A DNA stretch of 64,000 nucleotides from Rhyzopertha dominica. Lineage: Eukaryota > Arthropoda > Insecta > Coleoptera > Bostrichidae. A model generated the notes under the pieces. That model saw only the letters and a list, made by a program, of their open reading frames with translations. It was not told the DNA's origin and searched no databases. The DNA is taken from the NCBI GenBank assembly GCA_025024175.1, contig QCXZ01000064.1, positions 48,195,325 to 48,259,324 of the forward strand. Direction: 5' to 3'. Each line of letters opens with the position of its first letter. Within the stretch, counting starts at the first letter, position 1. The position numbers and the translations under genes are program-made. This document shows, piece by piece, positions 1 to 10,965 of the stretch.

Positions 1-89
1 TAAGATCGGAAGGTTGGTGAGAAGATCAGATAAATACCATCCACAGCGCCCCGGAAAAGACAGCTAACAGTTTTCCGAAATATCATTCG

Positions 90-267
90 GCGACTAAGGA
101 GCTACAAGCACGGGGTGCGTATAGAATTTAATGCAACTGTGGGAAGGTTTACATCGGCCAAACCGGAAGACACATCGGCACTATGTTGTAACGTGCCGTA
201 TTTATTAAAAATCGGCTCTTTAATAGAGCATAAGGGGGTTCGTTTGAAAATTGGGTGTAATTACGTT
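90..267 (+). pseudogene. Penelope-like element GIY-YIG endonuclease fragment
   Basis: Reading from base 114 the frame gives GAYRI, a stop, then CNCGKVYIGQTGRHIGTM (to about 185). This is the start of a GIY-YIG nuclease domain of the kind at the C-terminus of Penelope-like retroelements: a degenerate GIY strand (AYR), then the YIG strand in VYIGQTGR. A second piece, SLIEHKG, follows around 218-238 in another frame and corresponds to the conserved AEH region. In the intact family this domain cuts the target DNA for reverse transcription. Here an in-frame TAA lies inside the domain and at least one frameshift follows, so it is a relic. The reverse transcriptase part would lie left of the window. 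Confidence 0.7.
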
Positions 268-915
268 TAAGAAGCCTGTACACCTTAACTAAGAAACCTT
301 TATTACAAATACAGTCTACATCGCGGCAAACAACAACTACAAAAGTAAAGTATTGTCACAAATCGTCGCTAAATCAGAAAATAAAATGTAAAGTTTATCT
401 GACAATTGTTCCTTGCCTCCACGTTCAGTCGTACAGTGCTTGCGCTCCGTCCCGCTCACGAGGAGAGATAGGAAAGGGGATTTATTCTCCTGACATTGAC
501 GAAACACGTCAAAATGTTCGCATCTTGGGCGGGTTGCTTCCAGCAAACATACTGGAGCTGGGATCACCAAAACCTTCCCTGAGAAACTTCGATAATTCAG
601 TCTTGATTTGCTTTTTCTCGTAGGAAATACTACATGCGGCGACAGAACCAAGCGGCAGCTTGCCGTCGCCGTGCAGTCCTTGCAACCTATCACCGTACTC
701 TCCCTGAACCTCGTACTCCGTACTGCCGTCTGACGACGAGACGACTTAACTCTCTTTCGCGCCCTCTCTACTCCCCGACTTTGCGCCATCTCACGCACGC
801 AACACACACTTCAATCGTTTAAATCCAGCGCGTTATAACCTGCATCAAGAAACACATCAGCGACACTAGGGACTAGCAATGTGACACACACATAATCAAA
901 TTCGAGGAGACACAA
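268..915. other. unassigned insert between two Penelope-like fragments
   Basis: This separates the endonuclease start from the C-terminal tail and may be an insertion. It includes a patch richer in G+C than its surroundings (about 630-830). The frame is open on the minus strand for about 156 codons, but the peptide is basic, low in complexity and unlike any family I know. I see no terminal repeats. Confidence 0.3.
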
Positions 916-1023
916 ATGCTGTCCAGGAAAGCAAGATTATACAAAGAAGCCATGGAAATTCAGAAGAATTTACACAATTACAACAAAGACCTGAGCATCG
1001 AACTACCTAGAATCTGGAAATAG
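916..1023 (+). pseudogene. Penelope-like endonuclease C-terminal tail
   Basis: An ATG at 916 opens 35 codons ending at TAG 1021-1023. The peptide contains RLYKEAMEIQKN, then NYNKDLSIELPRIWK. This matches the usual end of the Penelope-like endonuclease, where an (R/K)EAIEI helix is followed by an NxNR(D/E) segment and a terminal W. It lies on the same strand and in the right order after the fragment at 90-267, so both probably come from one element interrupted by about 650 bp. No catalytic residues fall in this part. Confidence 0.6.
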
Positions 1024-2895
1024 GTCATGCGTAACAGCGCTCACGCTTCATATACTAGGACAACTCCAGTTTCAGAGCTACTTCTGAAGAAGTGTCGAAA
1101 CAACAACCAAACAAGGACCCTAGGAACCAGTCCGGAAAACAACATGTCACCGACAACAACCGCGGAAACCTTCAAACAAAAAACCGCAAAAATGCACCTT
1201 TTTATTATATCCAAAGATCTAGATAGCGCGTTACTCGCATTGCAACCGGCAAGCACATAAGCCACCGTCAGCGGTCAATGAGTATAGAAGTGACAACATT
1301 TCTTTAAGCTAAGGGGATCAAATGTGGTTCCCACATGATATTGCTTCTGTTCTTTACACGTAGATGCGTGAGAAGAGGCGGACCTGTATCTTGACCAGCA
1401 AGATCGCCTGACTAAAATCTTCTAGATTTGAACATCTTACGTAACTTTGGTTCTGCTAGAAGCTTCCTTTGTATGTATGTTTGTACATAATAAATAAGCA
1501 ATGAATAATTGTAAATAAATTTTTCAAAAAGGACATCCCTTTTATATCGTCGAATTTACTTTGTGGGCCCATGTTTATTGAGACATTTCTGCCTATTTTA
1601 GTCCACACTATTACCTCTTTACATCTTTCATACTGTATTTTTTACATTCTATATGTTCTCGATTTTTAATAATGTATTTTTGGAGATAGATATGACAATA
1701 ATGTCTTAGAGTGGACAACGCCCACTCAAGCTCTAATTTAGCTACAGAGACATAATAAAATATTGTTGCTATAACTAATTTTTAATACAACACAAGATTT
1801 TACNATTATTTTAATACAGCTTTATATTATTTAATTTTTCAATCCTGAATATAAGTTAATTTATTGTTATCGTATATTTGATTTTGATAATTATTTCTAA
1901 TCGTTTGGATCCCTAAATCAGTTTAATCTCTAGTACAAATCATGAATCTTTAATGATTCCATGTATCTTCATGTAATGAAATGAAATTTTATGCAATGTC
2001 TAATAAATGGCACGGATTTTTCTTAGAGATTACATCCTCGAAACTAACATTTCATTTCATTACTCGGTAGAAGTATAATTTAACTGTCACGCATGAGCAG
2101 ATTTAACTAGACGCAAATGGTGATAAAAACCTTCATCGTATAATGACGTTCGCGTATTTGCTATCTTACAGCGTCCTCAATAAGCAACTAAATTCCCACA
2201 ATACATTACAGCCTGCTTCTGCAACAACTCTGCTTGGAATTTGCCAAACGGGTTTGTGTACTACACCGCTTATCACCAGTTGTACCCATCAAAAACAAGC
2301 CATTCTCACAAGACGCAAGGACGTTCCTCGCCAGAAAAACTCGTTTTGACGGATTATTTATATCCCTAGTCGTATCAACTCGTTAAGACCACAGAAGCAT
2401 GCATTCAGCATCGCATAGGAAATATGAACACTTAATATTAATGTAGGCCATAATTTTTCGTAATCGCTTAAGTATTCATAAACGACGTGGGGATTTATTT
2501 GGGAATTATCCGCACTCTGCATGGATGGACGACGAACATTAAATTGATGGCAATGCTGAAGACCGAATTGAAGGGGATTCCTGAAACCGTACTTGGTAAC
2601 CGATGGTTTAAATTTGGAACGGCCGCTCGTTAATTCAGGCGTTTGGCCTGAAGTAAACATTTTAAGATTCGCATTTAGAAAATCTATTTACACAAATAAC
2701 TGTGGATGTCAGTTTCATGCCGTACCTATACACGTGTATATAAAAACATGCATTAAATTGTTGGTAATTAAGGGGAATTCTACTTCTTATGTTAAAATTA
2801 CGTGTATTTTTTACTTGCCAACTCTGAAATCTATTTAAAATCTTCAACAGCGCTTTTATAAATATTTATAACAATATATAGGCATAACATAATAT
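1024..2895. other. no recognisable gene; probable element 3' region then AT-rich DNA
   Basis: The first 450 bp may be the 3' UTR of the Penelope-like element: an AATAAA-type signal lies near 1490 and 1515. From 1500 to 2890 the DNA is AT-rich, with short open frames that resemble no known protein. One N is at 1804. Confidence 0.4.
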
Positions 2896-2977
2896 TGATA
2901 ATAATAATAGTAATAATAATAGTAATAATAATAATAATCGTCATCATCATCATCATCATCATAATAATAATACTAGT
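2896..2977. repeat. compound trinucleotide microsatellite (ATA/GTA)n-(CAT)n
   Basis: Runs of ATAATAATA broken by GTA units pass into a CAT run of about seven units near 2940-2961 and back to ATA. It sits at the left border of the R4/Dong-type LINE and may be its target site (see findings). Confidence 0.9.
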
Positions 2978-4765
2978 AATATAAGTAGAATCGAAGCAAA
3001 AACATAAGGAACTAGACAAAAATAACAAAAAAACCTATCTTAAATCCAAGAACGAATACACACATGAACCCAAAAAGTATAGACTAAGCACATGTTTTAA
3101 TTATTTTACCTTATATTATTATGTTACATACCTTACATTATATAAAATAATCAGAATAGCTATAGCCAAAAAACCACAAAACACATAACAGAGCAAAATA
3201 TCGAACACGAAGAACAGAAAGGGTGGACAAAAGGAGTCAATTATTGCAAGGGACAGCTTATAATAGATAATGTAGTAACAAAACAAGCTCAAACAGAAAC
3301 ATGCTAAAAAGTTTACGGCTCAATTCCATATTCATGATTGCTTGACATTCTAAAAATTTACAAAATAGATGCAACCATCATACAGTTCTTTGAACACGCC
3401 ATGAAAAACTGGGAAAGAAGATTAACACTTAGCCTATCTAACACATAAACTGAAACAGATAATATACACAAAGAGGACTCTCCCAAGGAGGCATTTGTTG
3501 CCCCATCCTCATCCTAGAACTCAACTCACTAAGTACTCAATTGAAGGTAACAAAAATAGAATATAAGATTACCAAGGAATGTACCATATCGTATCTATAT
3601 CTATTCTACCTTGATGATATAAAACAATATGCCACAGACGATTTTAAGTTATCCTCACTGTTGAAGACCACCACCTTCTCAGGTGACATAAAAATAGAAT
3701 TTGGTATAGACAGATATGCAGCAATCGTAGGGAACAAAGATAAAACAACAAAGACGAACAATTTAAACCTAGCAATAAATAACATAACATTCCCTACTTT
3801 AAATTTCAGCAAGACATATAAATAGAAGTTAAGGAAACACACACAGCACAAAAGAAATGAAAGAGAACTTAGGGAGTAAGTATAAAAGTAAATGCCAAGA
3901 ATAAAATTTAATATATAAAAACCCTTGGGAAATGCCAGTCTTAACCTACTCCTTGGAGTTGACTTTAACAGATGCACAAGCACTTGACAGGTTAACAGGA
4001 AGAACACTCACAAACAAGNAAGTATTNCATCCAAACTCAGCCACCGAAAGATTATATCCACCTAGAAATGAAGGAGGACATGGCTTAATAAATATAGAGA
4101 AAACATACAATATACAAATTCACAATCTACTAACATATTTTAAAAGCAAGGAATCACATTCACAACTGCATGCAGCAATCAAACATGCAGAAAAAAAATA
4201 CACCCCACTCAGTACCCACATACAGATGCAACAGAGAGACAAAAAAACACTGATAACAAAAACTTACACATACATGGGAGTTTAAACAACTTCACAGCAG
4301 ATTCGAGAATGATCTCAAGGAACAATACCAACTATCTACGAAATGGATGAAAAAAGGCCCTATATACAGAAACAGAAGGTTTGTGCGCCATACAGTACCA
4401 CAACATACCAACAAGAAATTACCAAAAGTATATATAAAACACCCTTATTGAAAATAACAGCTGTAGAAACTGTAAAAAAACATCAAAAACAATACAGCAT
4501 AAAAATTTTTCATAAATACCTCATTCAAGAATATCACGTATACAAATTAGAGGATCCGTATTACAAATACACACCAGAATCAGTAATCGAGGACCATCAA
4601 TACAAAGTATATTGAGACAGACAATATTAAGTAACAGACCAGACATTATAACAATAAATAGAATAAATAAAAACACAACGTTAATAGATACCGCACATCC
4701 CTTTGATCATAACATAGAGAAAACATTCGCGTAAAGATTATATATAGCATGAGAAATAAAATTGA
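2978..4765 (+). pseudogene. R4/Dong-type non-LTR retrotransposon, decayed
   Basis: Several frames on the plus strand together follow the R2/R4 superclade plan: reverse transcriptase, then a restriction-like endonuclease. From about 3215: KGWTKGVNYCKGQLIIDN, then WLLDILKIYKID-like sequence with stops, HAMKNWERRLTL, the catalytic box YLDDIKQYA at 3607-3633, then EFGIDRYA. Downstream are HPNSATERLYPP followed by EGGHGLINIEK (about 4028-4102), typical of the R4/Dong RT C-terminal region. The endonuclease end has a Cys-Cys motif CRNCKK (about 4460), PYYKYTPESVIEDHQYKVY, and the nuclease core RPD at 4636 with TLIDTAHP, ending at TAA 4732-4734. The domain order and motifs make the clade fairly secure. 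Many stops and at least four frameshifts rule out activity. Two N bases fall at 4019 and 4027. Confidence 0.8.
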
Positions 4766-4781
4766 AATAATAATAATAATG
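4766..4781. repeat. (AAT)n microsatellite at LINE 3' border
   Basis: About five AAT units follow the R4/Dong-type 3' end directly. They could be the element's own tail or the downstream half of a TAA-repeat target. Confidence 0.8.
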
Positions 4782-5099
4782 TTTATTATTGATATTATGA
4801 TAAAGTAATAATTAATTAATAATCTAGTGCACAAAGCAACAAAAGATGAGGAATTTAGCTACCAAGAGCACAAACGTCCTGGAGCTATTACGCCGCTCAT
4901 ACCTGTTAGATAACGAAAAACTTAAAATTAAATTATATAAACTAAGTAAACCATAGGTTAAATAATGAAAAGTTAGATCAATAGAGAAAGAAAGACTAAG
5001 CTATTAAGATAAGTTTCGAAAAGTTGGTAGAAAGAAGAAAAATGAGAATCCAAAAACTGTGGGTTAAAGATAAGTAAAGAAAAGAAGAGAAGGAAGGAA
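4782..5099. other. unassigned; strongly purine-rich 5030-5117
   Basis: No gene is seen. The right part is almost all A and G on the plus strand (a run of AAAGAAGAGAAGGAAGGAAG-like sequence). It may belong to the 3' part of the minus-strand LINE that follows, but I could not match it. Confidence 0.35.
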
Positions 5100-5238
5100 G
5101 ATAAAAAAGAATAGAAGATTACGACGGTGTAGATTTACTACTGCTCACTTAACAATTTGTCTTTGATATATTTTCTCAATGCACTATATTTTATTGTTGC
5201 GCACAGCACATCACATCACATCAACATCGGCATATAGG
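5100..5238 (-). pseudogene. minus-strand LINE RT, segment 3 (downstream of YADD)
   Basis: Read on the minus strand across the hAT MITE target site, the sequence gives YADVDV, a degraded form of the catalytic YADD box, then SALRKYIKDKLLSEQ-like sequence with stops. It continues the RT split into the pieces at 6100-6223 and 9641-9960. The reading depends on joining across the two inserts, which the 8-bp target duplication of the MITE supports directly. Further 3' the match fades. Confidence 0.45.
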
Positions 5239-6099
5239 CAGTGATGGGCGCGTGAATACGCCATGTAAATTACGCTATTATCTACGCGTAAACTATGTAA
5301 TATTCTACCTTAAAAGTCTACTGTAGAAAACAGCATTGTGTAGACAAACAGAATTCTAGAAATATAGTTTTTTAGTGGTGTTCTGGTGTTCATCATCAGT
5401 ACTACTCAAAGCGCCTCAAATGTCAATATTATTTTGTATTTTATAATTATTTCATAATATTTATTCTTAATTAAACAAAATACTACTTTATTGTAATTAA
5501 GTTTGACTAGATAAATGTTTAAATAACAATAACTTGTTTGGGTAAACGTCAATTATAACCAGAAGACCTGAGCAAGCAGGCTAAGCGTGCTGTCCATCTT
5601 TATTCTCTATAAATGGAAATAAATGGCCAATTTTATATGCCACACTTGTTCTTTCACCAAACGTTTTTAATTGCAGGTCAGTTTGATTGTCCTATATATG
5701 TATACTGAACTAGATACTTTGATCTAAAGAAGCAAGTAACAGGTTATAGTTGATTACAGTAGATACCTTTCTCTGGAGAAAAAACAACTTGTGTATGAAA
5801 CATGCTGTTCTAATTTGATATCATGTGAAAATAGGCTACTTAAGAATGTACTTAATATAGCCGTGGAAGGAAAACATAATGCTTTGTCTTTTATGTTCCA
5901 AAGAGAACTATTATAAAAAGGTAATCGACACATGAAGGAGCTAGCAAAACAGAGAAATTAGAAGCAAAATGGTTTCCATTCAGGTTTATCGCGTACCTAC
6001 TTGAATTTTCTACTCAAAATCTATCCCAAAATGCTTTATCTACATTTTCTACGCGTGTAACGTAGAAAATTACAATTTACGCGTAAACGCCCATCACTG
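5239..6099 (+). mobile_element. hAT-type MITE, family 1, copy A
   Basis: The element is 861 bp with terminal inverted repeats starting CAGTGATGGGCG, a typical hAT terminus. It is flanked on both sides by the perfect 8-bp duplication CATATAGG (5231-5238 and 6100-6107), the length hAT transposases make. It contains no coding frame. Subterminal regions repeat CTACGCG/TACGCGTA words, likely transposase binding sites. A second copy in the opposite orientation lies at 52545-53493. It was inserted into the YADD region of the minus-strand LINE. Confidence 0.93.
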
Positions 6100-6223
6100 C
6101 ATATAGGTTATAGCCCAGTATTAACTTCCCTGTAGCATACCCAATTTTATAGGAAGTTATAAATAACTTGCACCTTTTCCAACGACTCGGTGGAATCTAT
6201 CACTCAGAAAAGAACGTAAGAAT
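6100..6223 (-). pseudogene. minus-strand LINE RT, segment 2
   Basis: On the minus strand it reads LRSFLSDRFHRVV, then LPIKLGMLQGS. These correspond to the RT region with SYLSDR-type sequence and the GVPQGS box of CR1/Jockey-group LINEs (here GMLQGS). It lies between copy A of the hAT MITE and the foldback element, and continues the RT fragment right of 9640. Confidence 0.65.
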
Positions 6224-9200
6224 GTACACCTGCGGACATAGAAAATGAGACGACCTAGCCGGGCGGCATATCGGGCGGGTTATTTTGGATCACAACCCTT
6301 CCGAGTAAAAGCGGTACAGCTAGTTGCCGCATAGCGGTGCAGGTAGAGCCATTTACGTTATATCACTGGAAGGTATGCTACCGTTATAACACTCCTCAGA
6401 TATTATTCGAACATTCATATGCTTGCTTGCTTGCTAAGGTGAATAATTATCACGACTGACAAGCAGAGAGGGGAAAATACGACTTATTTTTTTAGTGAAA
6501 GTGAGTTTTTGTTTACTTTCATATTTACTTAACTATCCATGAGCACTTTGGAATCTTTCTAAACTAAAATCCGGATATATTATTTAATAACATTAGCTGA
6601 CTTAAAAAAAACAAATTGTTTTCTTGCAAAAGAATGGGGCAAAGACATTACAATGTTACAAGTTGCAAAATGAGATTTCTACAAATAAGTACTTGGGAAA
6701 TTAAGATTTTAATGAAAATATCAAGCAGTGGTGAGGATATATTAAATGTGATCCAAACTGAATATAACAGAGACATTGATATATAATGTCAATATAAGTA
6801 TAAAAATCTTATTATTATTAGTATTAGTTTGGAAAAGATTTTTTTCTCACCAACGGTTAACATTAGACAAATTAGATGCAAAAATTATATACTTGAAGCG
6901 CTTTTACAATGAAGTAAATTAGCTGTGGTTAAGCAAAAAAGCAAAAGAAACAACTTCCGGTTCAAGAAATGTGTCAAATCTTTTATAAATAATGTTTCTA
7001 AATAAGTCATAATCAACTGTAAAAATTTACTAACGTAGTTAATAAAAATGTATTTTTTTTTGTTCAATTCTGGAGGGCAGTATTTACCAGAGTTTGGAAT
7101 TAGATAGGCAATATAAATTTATGTTTGTTGTAATTAGTTACAGCAGATATTGTATTCTTTTAAATTGAAGTCTAGCACTGTCATCCTCATACAGTACTAT
7201 TTATTCAAATTTGATATGGTTTAGACGGTTTGATTGATTCAATATAAACGCAAACCCGCTCTTTAAAAACTACAGCAGTTTACAATGGTCTACCAATTTT
7301 TAAATAATATGCATTTTGCTTACCGAAAATAAGTCACATTTCCTTTATTGTTTTTTTTTGTTAAATCATGCTTAACAGTTATTTAACAACCTGAAGCTTT
7401 TGCATTAAAAAATAAAAGTGCATTCTTAATGATAATCATTTGGAACACTAGCAAACTAGTAAGTGAAGATTGCACCTTTTCCGGAGCGATCTAGTAGTTG
7501 CCTTTAGTTTACAGTGAGATTGAGTGATACAAAAATCGTGTGTAGTAATTTGAAACTGTATCAACATTCAGGTAATCTTGCAATAAGATTTGAGGCGCGT
7601 AAGAAAGCTTAAGCACATTGGGGTCTGTTATTACCTGGTTGTTCTGCGAAACTCGATTCAGGTAAGAACAATATTGCATTGTCACTCATCTGTATTTGTG
7701 ATGGACTACTTACCTATACTTTCTGGTATTAAAACTTTTATGGCCCTCCGGTGAGGTCAGCGGACGGACCGATAGATAACATGTTTCCCGGTAAAATTTT
7801 TGTTCTAGCGTTTGCCCGGGCTTAGTTCACCCATCGCGAGAAAAATCGTAATCAGTTATGAGAGCCTTCTGAAATATGTTAAAAAGCAAAAGTGCTTGTT
7901 GTTCTTCTTCACAATAATTGTTTTTATTGACTTTTATGTGTAATGGTAAAAGTTTTGTTATAAGTAATTTTTTCCTATTTTCAAATGTGTCAATATGAAT
8001 AAAATTTTCTTTAAATATTGAAAGATGGTATGGAATTATATTAATTAACTTCAAAATGAAATATTAAATTGATTTTAGTATTGTTTCTGCGAGAGAGTCC
8101 GTTAATTTTGATAATTTCTGGGAAACTGTATCCGTTTATAGGTATAGGTATAGTTTTAGCATCTCAACTGGCATACTATATAACTAAATTCTAATTTGTG
8201 CATCAATATTAAAAATACGAATGTTGATTGCGTTTATGCGCAAGCAGTGATATTAAACTATTTTTGCTTTTTAATTTTATTTGTGAATAGTTCTCTGAAT
8301 TATCAAACTTTTAGGTTATAATGTCAAAGTCCCGCGATTACGATTTTTCTGGTCAGGTCAGGCCATAAAAGTTTTAATACCGGAAAGTAGGTAGTGGTGA
8401 GTAATCATTCACAAATACAGAGAAGTGGTATGCTATATTGTTTTTACTATAATTTAAGGTGTACTGCATCGAGTTTCGCAAAACAACCAGGTAATAACAG
8501 TTCCCAATGCGGTTAAGCTTCTTACGTGGCTCAAATTACTACAAATGAACAAATGGTACTATTTTTGTATCACTCAATCTTATTGTAAACTGAGGGCAGC
8601 TATAACAGATCCCTCCGGAAAAAGTGCAATTTTCGGTTTACTAGTTTGCTAGGGTTCCAAATGCTTATAATTAAGAATGAAGTTTTAATTTTTAATGCAA
8701 AAGCGTCAAGTTGTTAAATAACTAAGGGATGCTTTTATAAAAAAAAATATAATAAAGGAAATGTGGCATATTTTCGGTAAGCAAATGCCTAATACTTAAA
8801 AATTGGTAGATCACTGTATACTACTGTAGTTTAAAAAGTTAGTTTGCTTTTATATTATATACTAGACATCAATGTAAAGGAATACAATATATGCAGTAAA
8901 GGCACATTAAGTATATCATTTTTGCCTCTCTGCAAATTTGTCCTAAAGTTAACCGTTTCTGAGAAAAAGAATCTTTTCCAAACTAATACTAATAATAATA
9001 AGATCCTATTACTTATATTGACATTATATGTTTCTGTTATATTCAGTTTGGATCACATTCAAAATATCCTCACCACTGTTTGATATTTTTACTTATATCT
9101 AAATTGCATGTGCACTAACCTATTTGTAGTAATTTTATTTTGAAATCTGTAATATTGCTCATTTTTTTAGCAAAAAATAATTTGTTTTCTTAAAGTCATG

Positions 9201-9640
9201 CAATGTTATTAAATAATATAGCCGGATTATACTTTAGAATAAGTGCTCATGGATAGTTAAGTAAATATAAAAACTTACTTTCACTAAAAAAAGTTATATT
9301 TTCCCCTGTCTGCTCGTCAGTCGTGATAATTATTCACCTTTGCTAAACCTTATCATTGCGAGCCAACAAATAAATGAAACTGGAACCTGACCGACCAAGC
9401 GGAGCGGAGTAAACTTGTAAGGGTAGCAAGCATATGAATCTTGGAATATCTGAAACTTGAAGCGCCGAGGAGTGTTATAACGATAGCATAACTTTCAGTG
9501 ATATAATGTAAATGGCTCTACCTGCGCCACTATGCGGCAACTAGCTGTACTGATTTCACTGAGAAGAGTTGTGAACCAAAGTACCCTGCCCGGCATGCCG
9601 CTCGGCTAGATCGTCTCATTTTCTATGTCCGCGGGTGTAC
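6224..9640. mobile_element. foldback element 1 (about 3.4 kb, long inverted arms)
   Basis: The two ends are inverted copies of each other: the left begins GTACACCTGCGGACATAG and the right ends CTATGTCCGCGGGTGTAC. The similarity runs inward, with small indels, to about 7860 on the left and 8325 on the right, giving arms of roughly 1.6 and 1.3 kb around a single-copy centre of about 460 bp. Check points are the pairs 6400-6500/9290-9400, 7590-7660/8467-8535 and 7690-7760/8340-8425. No transposase is recognisable; the centre holds a short minus-strand frame (7827-8054) I cannot name. The ends fit TA flanks inside GTAC. It interrupts a LINE RT. Confidence 0.85.
7861..8324. other. single-copy centre of foldback element 1
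   Basis: This AT-rich spacer between the arms includes the minus-strand frame of 75 codons at 7827-8054, which partly overlaps the left arm. Its product is K/N/I-rich and resembles nothing I know. Confidence 0.5.
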
Positions 9641-9960
9641 ATCCATTATAATACTTATCAACATTTTATGATCTAATGTATCGAATGCTTTCGAATAATC
9701 GAGCAATGTATTAGTTGTTAGTCGGTCGGAATCCCAAGCTCGAATGACGTCATCTATAACATCAGTCAAAGCAGTTTGACAACTATGGCGTTGGCGCGAC
9801 GGTAACCAGAGTGACTGCGAGGAAGTATATTGCTAACCTCAAGATACAGTTTAATTTGACTCTCCATTAGTTTTTCAAATATGATAATGATAATGGTGAT
9901 AATATGCTTACCGATCTAAGACAGTCACCACACTTTTCATAAATTTTTCCCTACCACTCT
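9641..9960 (-). pseudogene. minus-strand LINE RT, segment 1 (CR1/Jockey group)
   Basis: On the minus strand, from about 9935 inward: RSVSILSPLS (RPISILP box), FEKLMESQIKLYLEV, NILPRSHSGYRR, then after a frameshift CQTALTDVIDDVIRAWDSDR and LLDYSKAFDTLDHKMLISII. The last is the RT motif A, with the catalytic Asp of LLD kept. The reading stops at the edge of foldback element 1 and resumes left of it at 6223. This is a decayed RT domain of a CR1/L2/Jockey-type LINE with one clear frameshift and a TGA. I could not identify an endonuclease upstream. Confidence 0.8.
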
Positions 9961-10965
9961 ACTAAATATTATAAAGAAATAAATTCTCCTTAATTACCAA
10001 GAGTTTAATACAATCAAATATGATTGCTATTTCCGTTTAACACTAAAAACATACATTATATACTATTGCTGATAGTATACGTTCTCAGGACTAAGACTAA
10101 GCATGTCATGCGTGTTTAGCACTAGATTCAAATTCAACACTTTGCAATTTTGTCAGTGTGATAATTTTAATTGTAGGTGATCTAAGTATAGTAGGGATTT
10201 ATACAGTAGGACTTTCTAGCTCGCATAAAACTGAATACATTAAATACATTTTCGTCTTTGAAAATCCCGTTCCAATCCGGAAGTCTGCAAGATCTTATAT
10301 CGATTCCGAACACCGTGAAATTGGCACCCTGAGAATCCCCTGACTCTTGAGTATTTTCACCGTCCGTCTTGTGTATTATAGTGAGGTTACCACTGCGGTT
10401 TTGCCCGCACAAAACGTTTTTTCCCTACCCGCACCGGCAAATTTCGCATAGCTGATTTTATTACATTTTATGCATCCCTTGTGGATAAAGACTGGAGTGA
10501 ACAGTATCAAATCAGGATGTAGAATGTAGAATGGTTATTCGAAAATAAGTGCCCTTCCCTCCACCTGTATTAATTTTAAATGCGTTGGGTTATAAGGGGC
10601 CGATATTTTTCTGGCTAAAATCGCTGAAAAATGGCCTCCTTTGAATGTGATACTTTTTCTTCAAACAGCCACCGTATCAACTAAAAAATTTTAAATAGTA
10701 CCTTATTTGAAAGTCAATCACATTGTCGAAGTGACTGCATTTAGAAAATTAAAATCGTTCAAGCCAATCTAAAGTAATCCATACATGTTTCAGTACATCT
10801 GTAATCATTATATCCCTGAAATTATTATTTGATTTTTCATGAATGACATGAAATTGTTAAAAAAGATTTTTTTTCTGTCGACCACAAGAGGGCGAAATTG
10901 TCAATGTAAACATATATAATCACGATTTCTCTAAAATTTTGAATAAGGGGGGGGGGCGGAGAGAG
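9961..10965. other. no recognisable gene
   Basis: Apart from perhaps a little more LINE at the left edge I see nothing codable. There are short open frames on both strands around 10160-10410 without family resemblance. A run of ten G lies at 10947-10956 just before foldback element 2. Confidence 0.4.

Noticed and set aside
337..807. 156-codon open frame on the minus strand
   Set aside because: The peptide is basic, without domain signs, in a patch of higher G+C where long chance frames are expected; it also falls in an insert between element fragments.
2831..3028. Open frame with Met and Ile runs
   Set aside because: It is a translation of the ATA/CAT microsatellite.
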